Below, one piece after another: positions 26,866-33,229 of a stretch of DNA of 33,229 nucleotides (positions are counted from its first letter, which is position 1; each line of letters starts with the position of its first letter). The DNA comes from Cytobacillus massiliigabonensis. Lineage in GTDB: Bacteria > Bacillota > Bacilli > Bacillales > Cytobacillaceae. The DNA lies in assembly GCF_900199725.1 (NCBI RefSeq), contig NZ_LT904904.1:1998168-2031396 (forward strand), given 5' to 3'. The position numbers and the translations under genes were made by a program. The notes under the pieces were generated by a model. It had not been told where the DNA came from. It searched no databases and worked only from the letters and a program-made list of their open reading frames with translations.

Positions 26866-27525
26866 TTGCATAAGTTAATCATCTTATTGGCATTAATTGC
26901 CGTCGCCATTTATTTCTTTTTTAATTCAAGCTTATACCACGTATTAAAATCAGGTGATATTGAAACGATTAAATCCTTTCTCGGTGAAAATATATATTAT
27001 ACTCTCGGCATCACCTTTATTATTATGATCATCCAAAACTCATTTACAATTATTCCGCTTATCTTAGTTATTTCATTAAATATTGCCCTATATGGACTGT
27101 ATTATGGTTTTTTTTGGAGCTGGATAACGAGCATAATTTCAAGCATTATCGTTTTTCTTGGCATTCGGTTTGGATTTCAAGATTGGATGTTGAAGAAATT
27201 AAAGCCGGAGATAGTAAATATGGGAGAGAAGCATGGGTTTTTATATGTACTCCAAGCAAGAGTGATTCCCTTTATTCCGACGAGCATTATAAATATTACA
27301 GCGGGATTAAGCGGGATACGATTAAAGGAATTTATTACAGCTACTTCAATCGGTAATTTTATTTATTTTATTATATTATCTCTTATACCTGCGGGATTAT
27401 TTTCAGGGGAAATAAATGTATATGTATTAGGGATTCTTGCTTTTTTCCTAATATTACTCTTTTATTTGTTTAAAAAATTCTATCGCAAAAATAATAGGAA
27501 AACCGCTAGAGAAAATCAGAAATAG
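26866..27525 (+). CDS. TVP38/TMEM64 (DedA-like) membrane protein
   Basis: About 219 residues with five to six transmembrane segments. The conserved core GLYYGFFWSWITSIISSIIVF and the segment KHGFLYVLQARVIPFIPTSIINITAGLSGI place it in the TVP38/TMEM64 (SNARE-associated, DedA superfamily) group, now linked to lipid scrambling or undecaprenyl phosphate recycling. The start is unclear. The only ribosome-binding-like run is GGGGGGTGG (26844-26852). TTG 26866 lies 13 bp after it; TTG 26842 lies inside it; ATT 26854 or ATA 26857 would be at a good distance but are rare starts. Confidence 0.82.
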   Translation: MHKLIILLALIAVAIYFFFNSSLYHVLKSGDIETIKSFLGENIYYTLGITFIIMIIQNSFTIIPLILVISLNIALYGLYYGFFWSWITSIISSIIVFLGIRFGFQDWMLKKLKPEIVNMGEKHGFLYVLQARVIPFIPTSIINITAGLSGIRLKEFITATSIGNFIYFIILSLIPAGLFSGEINVYVLGILAFFLILLFYLFKKFYRKNNRKTARENQK

Positions 27526-27860
27526 GCTAAGAAGTTCATATAATCCAAAAGTCATAGAGATCATATCTGTCAGTATTTATCCTGTAAAACAGCGATTAAA
27601 ACTGACAGATGTTTCAAAAAATTGAAAACTACTTGCATAAAGTTTTCCGACTATTTATAATAATCTTAACAGACGGAGTTTTACAAAATTGTTACAAAGC
27701 TTAATCCTATCTGACTATTTATTTACATTCGTGCTAAAAGTTAGTAATCTGCATGACTTAATTACTAGCGAATAATCAAAATACATAGGGCACATAGTTG
27801 AATATTAAGTGAATAACAAAATGTAATATCCGTTTGAGATAAAATATAGGGGGGAAAATT
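27526..27860. other. Intergenic region with promoter of the OppA-like gene
   Basis: A 10-bp inverted repeat (ATCTGTCAGT at 27565-27574, ACTGACAGAT at 27601-27610) may end the preceding transcript, though the T-tract is poor. TTGCAT (27633-27638), 17-bp spacer and TATAAT (27656-27661) form a good sigma-A promoter, leaving a leader of about 190 nt before the OppA-like gene. The leader is AT-rich; I see no known riboswitch in it. Confidence 0.5.
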
Positions 27861-29528
27861 GTGAATAAGAGATTATCATTCTTTTTTAGTATGCTGCTCG
27901 TTCTTAGTATGTTCCTCGCTGCATGTAGCGGCGGCGGGAAAAGCAATGAACCAGCGTCTAGCGATGGTGAAAAAGCTGAAGGCAATGAAACTGCTGAGGC
28001 AAATCCTGATGTACCACAAAATTTACGTGTAAACATTAATACTGAACCGCCTTCATTGCACCCAGGATTAGCGAAAGATGCTACTTCTGGCACAGTTCTT
28101 CGTCAAACATTTGAAGGATTAACTCGTATCAATAAAGAAGGAAAACCGGAAGAGGCTGCTGCAGAAAAAGTAGAGGTTTCTGACGATCAAACAGTATATA
28201 CTTTTACATTACGCGATGCTACATGGTCAAATGGAGATCCTGTCGTTGCGAAAGACTTTGAATATGCATGGAAGTGGGCATTAGATCCGAAGAACCAATC
28301 TGAGTATGCATACCAGCTTTACTACCTTAAAGGTGGAGAAGATGCAAACTTAAACGGCGGTTCACTTGATGATGTAGGTGTTAAAGCTTTAGACGATAAA
28401 ACGCTAGAAGTTACACTTGCCAATCCGACACCATTCTTTTTAGAATTAACTGCATTCTATACTTATCTGCCAATCAACAGCAAGATTGCTGAAGCGAATC
28501 CTGACTGGGCAAATGATGCTGGTGATAACTATACGTCTAACGGGCCTTTCGTTATGACTGAATGGTCTCATAGCGATAAGATACTTCTTGAAAAAAATGA
28601 AACATATTGGGATGCTGACACAGTAAAATTAGAAACAATTGAAATGATTATGATTAATGATCCAAACACTGAATTATCTATGTTCGATAACGGGGAGCTT
28701 GATTGGGCAGGTGCCCCAACAGGTGCCCTTCCAACGGATGCCATGCAAGCCCTTAAGGATGACGGACGTTTAATTACACAATCAATTGCGGGTGTTTACA
28801 ATTATAAGTTCAATACAACCGCTGGACCAACTGCTAACGTGAATATTCGTAAAGCTCTTGCACATTCCATTAACCGTCAGGAATTAATTGATAACATTAC
28901 TCAAGGTGCACAATTGCCGGCAATGGGAATTGTACCGCCGTCCATGTTCCCTGAAAATGAAAAAGGTCATTTCCCTGATAATGATGTTGAAGCTGCAAAA
29001 GAATTTTTACAAAAAGGTTTAGAGGAGCTTGGTTTTAAAGATGCTTCTGAGCTTCCAGCCATTGTTCTTTCTTACAACACATCTGAGGCACACCAAAAGA
29101 TTGCTCAAGCAATCCAAGATATGTGGAAGAAAAACCTTGGCATTGAAGTAACGCTTGATAACCAAGAGTGGGCAGTATATTTAGATAAAGTACATGCACT
29201 AGATTATCAAGTAGCTCGTATGGGCTGGTTAGGTGACTTTAACGATGCAATCAACTTCCTTGAAATGTATCGTGATGCTGAAGGTGGTAACAACGATACA
29301 GGATGGGAAAGCAAAGAGTTCCAAGATTTATTAGCTAAATCTGCGACTGAAGGCGACCATGATGCACGTCAGCAGTTATTAAAAGATGCTGAAAAAGTAT
29401 TTATGGAAGATATGCCAGTTGCCCCTATTTACTTCTACACAAACAACTGGGTACAAGCTGAAAACTTAAAAGATGTGGCTGTATCTGGTCTTGGTGATGT
29501 GCAGTATAAATGGGCTTATTTCGAATAA
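27861..29528 (+). CDS. oppA: Oligopeptide ABC transporter substrate-binding lipoprotein (OppA-like)
   Basis: 555 residues. Lipoprotein signal peptide with lipobox LAAC (C22), followed by an acidic, low-complexity linker (about 23-50) typical of surface lipoproteins. The SBP_bac_5 domain shows PQNLRVNINTEPPSLHPGLA, GLTRIN, NVNIRKALAHSINRQELI and the family ending YKWAYFE. It captures peptides and passes them to an Opp-type permease. The GTG start follows GGGGGG. No permease or ATPase gene is adjacent, so it must use a permease encoded elsewhere. Strong codon bias suggests high expression. Confidence 0.92.
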   Translation: MNKRLSFFFSMLLVLSMFLAACSGGGKSNEPASSDGEKAEGNETAEANPDVPQNLRVNINTEPPSLHPGLAKDATSGTVLRQTFEGLTRINKEGKPEEAAAEKVEVSDDQTVYTFTLRDATWSNGDPVVAKDFEYAWKWALDPKNQSEYAYQLYYLKGGEDANLNGGSLDDVGVKALDDKTLEVTLANPTPFFLELTAFYTYLPINSKIAEANPDWANDAGDNYTSNGPFVMTEWSHSDKILLEKNETYWDADTVKLETIEMIMINDPNTELSMFDNGELDWAGAPTGALPTDAMQALKDDGRLITQSIAGVYNYKFNTTAGPTANVNIRKALAHSINRQELIDNITQGAQLPAMGIVPPSMFPENEKGHFPDNDVEAAKEFLQKGLEELGFKDASELPAIVLSYNTSEAHQKIAQAIQDMWKKNLGIEVTLDNQEWAVYLDKVHALDYQVARMGWLGDFNDAINFLEMYRDAEGGNNDTGWESKEFQDLLAKSATEGDHDARQQLLKDAEKVFMEDMPVAPIYFYTNNWVQAENLKDVAVSGLGDVQYKWAYFE

Positions 29529-29547
29529 GAACAAGGCAATATGATAC

Positions 29548-29590
29548 GAAAAGGCTGTCGAGTTGTCTCGATAGTCTTTTCTTTGTTTTG
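29548..29590 (+). terminator. Terminator of the OppA-like gene
   Basis: A 15-bp stem with two G-T pairs (29548-29562 with 29567-29581), loop TTGT, then TTTGTTTT. Confidence 0.88.
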
Positions 29591-29750
29591 TACAGGTCTG
29601 ACTAAATAGTCTGCTTAACTCAAAGTGCAGATTATTATAAAGATCAATAGATGTAAATAAAAAAATATGACAATTTTGTGATATTTATCATTTAATAAAT
29701 TAAAAAAATAAATTATAATAATTATAATTTGATAAAGGGGTTGAAAAGGT

Positions 29751-29978
29751 TTGATTCGGATGACTATTGCTGGGATTGGGGGATTTATCCTTGTTTTTAT
29801 TGAATCCTATGTAGTTTTGTTATTGAAAAACTACCAAACAATTGACTTTGGAGGGATTGGACCTTTTATTTCTGTGTGGGCGATGAACTTCTTTCTTTTG
29901 TTTACAATCTTCACTCATTTAAAGTTATGGTTTGAGGAACGTGAAAGGACAAAAGAAGAAGCAGTACAAGGAAAATAA
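29751..29978 (+). CDS. Small two-helix membrane protein, unknown function
   Basis: 75 residues with two transmembrane helices (about 5-24 and 38-60) and a charged cytoplasmic tail (EERERTKEEAVQGK). Start: TTG 29751, with AAAGGGG about 10 bp upstream, or ATG 29760, with AAAAGG at 29744-29749; the choice is open. I do not recognise the family. Transcribed alone between two terminators. Confidence 0.6.
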   Translation: MIRMTIAGIGGFILVFIESYVVLLLKNYQTIDFGGIGPFISVWAMNFFLLFTIFTHLKLWFEERERTKEEAVQGK

Positions 29979-29998
29979 CTAGAATACACTTGTTTTTT

Positions 29999-30030
29999 GA
30001 CACTAACACTTGTTAGTGTCTTTTATTTTC
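29999..30030 (+). terminator. Terminator of the small membrane protein gene
   Basis: A 9-bp stem (GACACTAAC with GTTAGTGTC), loop ACTT, then TTTTATTTT. Confidence 0.88.
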
Positions 30031-30126
30031 ACTTATTTTACATAAATTAATGAAATGATTGTGAACTCTGTTTATAGAGATAGGAAAAATAGGTAAAAAG
30101 TAATAAAATAATTTAATGGGTATAAA

Positions 30127-30181
30127 TGTCAACCTAAACATGTACATAATTGATCGTTTAAATATGTACAAAATTACTCGG
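30127..30181. repeat. Left (istB-side) end of the IS21 element
   Basis: Starts TGTCAACCTAAACATGTACA, with a second TGTACA copy at about 30164-30169 inside the sequence TTTAAATATGTACAAAATT. The istB stop codon lies within it. It should bind the IstA transposase. Confidence 0.7.
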
Positions 30182-30926
30182 GCTCTTTCGCAAGATGATT
30201 CTTTATTCGATAAGATTCTCCAACAATACTAACTACCGTTGCATGGTGTAAAACACGATCTAAGATCGCATTAGCTAGTTTGGAATCCTGAAATATTTCG
30301 TCCCAAGACTTGAAATTGATATTGGTGGTTAGGATAGTACTTCTTTTTTCGTACCTGAAATCGATTAGTTGAAAGAATAATTTTGCATCTTCAGCATCAA
30401 TAGGCAAATATCCGATTTCATCGATAATAAGCAGCTTATACTTGGTATAATGTTTCAACCTTGCTTCTAATCGATTTTCAATTTTAGCTCTTTTTAATTG
30501 TTGTAGTAAATCATGACATTTAATAAAATAGGTACTTGTTCGTTTTTTGGCAGCGGCTATTCCAATTGACGTTGCTAAATGAGTTTTTCCTACACCACTA
30601 GGTCCTAAAAAGATAATGTTTTCCTTCTCTTCTATGAAACGCAAAGTAAGAAAATCAAGTATTTGTTGTTTATTAATGGATGGTTGAAAATCAAAATCAA
30701 ATTCATTTATTTCCTTAAGGTGGGGAAATGCCCCCACCTTTACCATGGAATGCATCATGTTCTTCTCACGAACATCGATCTCATAGTTTGTAAGTTTTAC
30801 GAGTGTCTCCACGAAGGATACCTGATTGCCTACACTATAGTCGATGGTTTCACTTAAATGCTGGATCATTTGCTTGAGTTTCAAATATTCAAGATTTTGC
30901 ACTAACTGTTGGTAAGAATTATTCAT
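30174..30926 (-). CDS. istB: IS21 helper ATPase IstB
   Basis: 250 residues. AAA+ ATPase related to DnaC/DnaA that selects target DNA and stimulates the IstA transposase. Walker A GPSGVGKTH (108-116) and Walker B LLIIDE (165-170) are intact. The start chosen is ATG 30926, which overlaps the end of istA by eight bases (ATGAATAA), suggesting coupled translation; GGAG lies 12 bp upstream. The longer in-frame TTG at 30944 sits in that site. Confidence 0.93.
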   Translation of the reverse strand: MNNSYQQLVQNLEYLKLKQMIQHLSETIDYSVGNQVSFVETLVKLTNYEIDVREKNMMHSMVKVGAFPHLKEINEFDFDFQPSINKQQILDFLTLRFIEEKENIIFLGPSGVGKTHLATSIGIAAAKKRTSTYFIKCHDLLQQLKRAKIENRLEARLKHYTKYKLLIIDEIGYLPIDAEDAKLFFQLIDFRYEKRSTILTTNINFKSWDEIFQDSKLANAILDRVLHHATVVSIVGESYRIKNHLAKEPE

Positions 30927-32208
30927 TTTTATACACATCTCCAATTGCCTCTAGATTTTTCTTTGCCAATTCATCAATATCAGGATAGTAGGGAAGAGCT
31001 CTACTGAGCTCATCTTTGTAGTGTTCTTCCTTGTAATTGATTTTTTGATGACTTATTTTGTGTTGGACAATTAACTCCGTGTTATAATAAATGAATAATT
31101 GATCATCATATGCTTGTAAACCAACTGTCTTTCCTCGATACTCAGCTGGAACTGAGTATTGATTGGATTTATAGGATACCATGTTGGATGAATTTACTTT
31201 TACTAGTGTATGGTTGATTCTGTAAGAATCTCTTATTTGTTGCCGTGGTAGGGGCAGTAAGAGATTCTTTTCTCGTTTTAAGGCTAAAATCGGTATTTTT
31301 CCAGTCCCCTGATGATAACTATTATTGATTCTTTCTCCGAGTTGCTGTACATACTTGTGAAGTTCTTCTAAACTAAGTTTCCCTTGATAGGCATAGATTT
31401 CGTCAAGATATTTCATGGGTGATTCTATTTTCCCTTTTGTTCTTGGCCTTCCTGCGATACAAGGATGTACTTTGAATCCGAAGTCTTCTGCAAATTGAGC
31501 GAAACGTTTATTCACTTTCCCTTTGAAATGTTTCGTCCTCGCATCATCCATTATAGTTGCCATATTATCAGTCATGATTTTCTTTGGAACGCCCCCGATA
31601 GCTTCAAAGGCTTCTGTCAAAAATGAAAATAGTACACTTTGTGACTTCGATATACTCATATAAAAAGTACGAAATCTTGAAAAAGAAAGTAATAAGACAG
31701 CTACGTTGATATAAACAATTTCTCCATCTTTCGTTTCATACCGAAGGTTTTCCTTCCAATCCAGCTGTGCCTGTTCCCCAGGCGGTGTTTCATATCGAAT
31801 ACTAGACGGTGTTGGATTCGTTCTCTTTCCTTCACTAAAATAAGATTGGAACTCCGGCTTACTTTGGATGTATCTACGAAATGATGAAGCTGCACAATCT
31901 AATCCATGATTATCTTTTAGGTATTGCCATAGCACTCTTTTGTAATAAAATACTTGTTTTGATTCTTTTGATAAGAGGAGTGAAATAACTCCGTAGAACT
32001 TATCAAATTTCGAAGTTTTATTCTTGGTTTTCTTTGGAGTAAACCCATTAAGGTACTTTTCAATGGTCCTCCGGTCCACATTTAATTCCCTAGCTAATTG
32101 ACTCTTATTAATTCGCATATTTAAATTCTCCATCAGTATTTTTAGTTTCGGTAAGTCTGTAAGACTATTAATCTCAAAATCTGTCTGGATATTCAACGCT
32201 ATGTACAT
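30919..32208 (-). CDS. istA: IS21 transposase IstA
   Basis: 429 residues. The N-terminal helix-turn-helix is INKSQLARELNVDRRTIEKYL (33-53). The rve/DDE catalytic domain has D150 (AQLDWK), D214 (IMTDNM) and E262 (RTKGKIESP); all three catalytic residues are present. A C-terminal Mu-type beta-barrel region follows (SNMVSYKSNQYSVPAEYRG). ATG 32208 is served by GAGGTG with proper spacing; the GTG at 32256 further out lies within the right terminal repeat. No frameshift or stop, so the element is probably active or recently so. Confidence 0.94.
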   Translation of the reverse strand: MYIALNIQTDFEINSLTDLPKLKILMENLNMRINKSQLARELNVDRRTIEKYLNGFTPKKTKNKTSKFDKFYGVISLLLSKESKQVFYYKRVLWQYLKDNHGLDCAASSFRRYIQSKPEFQSYFSEGKRTNPTPSSIRYETPPGEQAQLDWKENLRYETKDGEIVYINVAVLLLSFSRFRTFYMSISKSQSVLFSFLTEAFEAIGGVPKKIMTDNMATIMDDARTKHFKGKVNKRFAQFAEDFGFKVHPCIAGRPRTKGKIESPMKYLDEIYAYQGKLSLEELHKYVQQLGERINNSYHQGTGKIPILALKREKNLLLPLPRQQIRDSYRINHTLVKVNSSNMVSYKSNQYSVPAEYRGKTVGLQAYDDQLFIYYNTELIVQHKISHQKINYKEEHYKDELSRALPYYPDIDELAKKNLEAIGDVYKNE

Positions 32209-32237
32209 ACTAATCACCTCAAGATTAGTATGAAAAA

Positions 32238-32293
32238 CCGAGTCAAAACTGTACACCTTTATTTAATCATTTTTGTACATATTTAAATTAGCA
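32238..32293. repeat. Right (istA-side) end of the IS21 element
   Basis: Inverted and diverged copy of the left end; read on the minus strand it begins TGCTAATTTAAATATGTACA and has a second GTGTACA 23 bases further in, ending GACTCGG. Confidence 0.7.
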
Positions 32294-32625
32294 TTTGTAA
32301 AATACACTAGACTTATTAAATATGGAGAAAATTGGACCTGGTATTGGAGTTTTATCACTATGTTTATAACCAACTACATATCACGTCTGCATTTCAAATG
32401 GTTCTACAAAAACCAACATACCAAGAAAGTAAGTCAGTAAGCCTTTATTATTGATGAAAAAGTCTTTTGCTTTATCTGCTTAAACTACCTTTTTATAACA
32501 AGGTAGTTTTTTTAAACAGCTTTCTCCTCAGTTTCATAAATCTTTGTTAAATTTTGGGTTTTAACACTCAATAGAATATGTTAACCTTATACTATAATTG
32601 TTTACATATATACGAGGAGGTTTTT
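32294..32625. other. Intergenic region right of the IS element
   Basis: No convincing gene. A short frame at 32323 (MEKIGPGIGVLSLCL then stop) has no ribosome binding site. The perfect 10-bp hairpin AAACTACCTT/AAGGTAGTTT (32482-32491 with 32500-32509) with seven T is a plus-strand terminator whose gene is not apparent; it may have been removed or displaced by the insertion. TATAAT at 32593-32598 is a possible -10 box for the next gene. Confidence 0.5.
32482..32513 (+). terminator. Orphan plus-strand terminator
   Basis: A perfect 10-bp stem with an 8-nt loop and T-tract, but no intact plus-strand gene between it and the IS element. Confidence 0.75.
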
Positions 32626-32814
32626 ATGAATAACAAATTTAGATCTATTATCTCTGTCACTACAGCATTATTATTTTTTATTCTGGTTTTTATGAACTTT
32701 ATAGGCTATTGGTCTGCTAACTCATTTATTCAAATCCTATTTTTCTTCATAATGGTAATTTCAATTTTTAATGCAGGATTCGAAATTAGTAAATATCAAA
32801 AACTAAGGAGCTGA
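32626..32814 (+). CDS. Very small membrane protein, unknown function
   Basis: 62 residues, two transmembrane helices (about 8-25 and 32-50) with a short charged end (EISKYQKLRS). ATG 32626 follows GAGGAGG (32614-32620) by five bases; a longer frame from 32578 has no site. No recognised family. It ends in a terminator that includes its stop codon. Confidence 0.6.
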   Translation: MNNKFRSIISVTTALLFFILVFMNFIGYWSANSFIQILFFFIMVISIFNAGFEISKYQKLRS

Positions 32815-32841
32815 TCGGATATCCGATTAGCTCTATTTTTT
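32808..32841 (+). terminator. Terminator of the 62-residue membrane protein gene
   Basis: GAGCTGATCGGAT and ATCCGATTAGCTC (32808-32833) form a near-perfect palindrome (one G-T pair), followed by TATTTTTTT. The stop codon lies in the first arm. Confidence 0.85.
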
Positions 32842-32978
32842 TCAACAGTAAACTAAAGTAGCCACGAACTTTTATCTCACGCACGTTCATTCCTCCTTTA
32901 AAGAATCCTATTAATCCTTTTAATCACTCTATACATTTCAAACTTCCAACTGTAAAATATTTCTAAGAGGTGAATGAG

Positions 32979-33197
32979 TTGAAAAAGTTTCTTGGTTTTT
33001 CTTTATTGGTACTAATAATTATTTTCTTATTAATAGGTAAAATAGACTCAGGTTTAATAGTTTGTTATGCTGCCATTTTCATATACAATGCCGATTTGGC
33101 TGTTATTAATCTTCGAAGGAAAAATTTTTGGCTATCTATATTTCACATAGCACTATCTGCTGGATTTTTATACCTTTTTATTTCAGCTTTATTCTAG
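32979..33197 (+). CDS. Very small membrane protein, unknown function
   Basis: 72 residues and almost entirely hydrophobic, with three likely transmembrane segments (about 3-20, 25-43 and 50-71) and a basic loop (LRRKNFW). TTG 32979 is chosen because AGAGG (32966-32970) is 8 bp upstream; the in-frame GTG at 32970 overlaps that site. No family recognised. Similar in type to the gene at 32626 but not visibly homologous. Confidence 0.55.
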   Translation: MKKFLGFSLLVLIIIFLLIGKIDSGLIVCYAAIFIYNADLAVINLRRKNFWLSIFHIALSAGFLYLFISALF

Positions 33198-33229
33198 GAA
33201 ACACTATATAAAATTAGTTTGCTGCTAAT

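Larger units (their letters stand above)
30127..32293 (-). mobile_element. IS21-family insertion sequence (2.17 kb)
   Basis: Intact istA and istB reading frames lie between related inverted ends of about 55 bp (30127-30181 and 32238-32293). The outermost 20 bases agree at 15 positions, and all differences are C/T changes. Each end contains repeated TGTACA motifs as in the multiple terminal repeats of IS21 elements, and both end inward with CTCGG. The outer bases are TG...CA. I see no target duplication directly at these boundaries, so the exact ends or the age of the insertion are uncertain. Confidence 0.88.

Noticed and set aside
27776..28093. 105-codon minus-strand frame
   Set aside because: Antisense to the start of the OppA-like gene; no ribosome binding site or recognisable protein features.
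29605..29636. 10-bp stem after the OppA-like gene terminator
   Set aside because: No T-tract and no gene to end; probably not functional.

Overview
The window is chromosomal DNA of a low-GC, endospore-forming Bacillaceae bacterium. The evidence is an H-type small acid-soluble spore protein, a collagen-like exosporium-type protein, a two-domain Bacillus-type LigD with Ku, GlpP-controlled glycerol genes with hairpin leaders, an FMN-riboswitch rib operon, and CshA with CspB-type cold shock proteins. Most genes have strong AGGAGG-type ribosome binding sites, and TTG/GTG starts are common. I place it in Bacillus sensu lato and cannot name a species.

Layout. 1-2520 is a gene-poor flank: a collagen-like spore surface protein, a small membrane protein, a zinc-ribbon peptide, an orphan XtrA/YqaO-like phage gene, and two stretches that look like decayed genes. 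2695-6531 is the riboflavin operon (FMN riboswitch, ribD-ribE-ribBA-ribH). 6656-7903 is a YuxH-type EAL-HDOD protein. 7942-10744 holds divergent ligD and ku (non-homologous end joining). 10867-15827 is the glycerol regulon: glpP, then glpF-glpK behind a promoter overlapped by a CcpA (cre) site and a leader terminator, then glpD behind its own leader terminator. 16008-16802 is a RlaP/YcgL-type nucleotidyltransferase. 16803-17871 is a kilobase without protein genes, containing a promoter-hairpin unit that may be a small RNA.

17872-21609 is a cold-adaptation neighbourhood: csp, the DEAD-box helicase cshA, a second csp, two small acidic proteins of unknown role and ydjO. The first csp and ydjO each have a sigma-A promoter followed by a terminator-like hairpin in the leader. 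21677-24019 carries sspH, an amino acid permease and a LysE-type exporter. 24206-27525 carries an HssRS-like two-component system, a small four-helix membrane protein and a TVP38/DedA-type membrane protein. 27861-29528 is an orphan OppA-type lipoprotein. 30127-32293 is an apparently intact IS21-family insertion sequence (istA, istB, related ends of about 55 bp). The right end carries two very small membrane proteins.

Most of the window is conventional Bacillus housekeeping and regulatory DNA. The parts least explained by known annotation are the hairpin unit at 17161-17292, which shares its architecture with the csp leader 530 bp downstream; the leader hairpins of the cold-related genes; a minus-strand terminator just upstream of rlaP; and the small decayed genes near the left end. 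I found no CRISPR array, no tRNA or rRNA gene, and no clear novel defence system.
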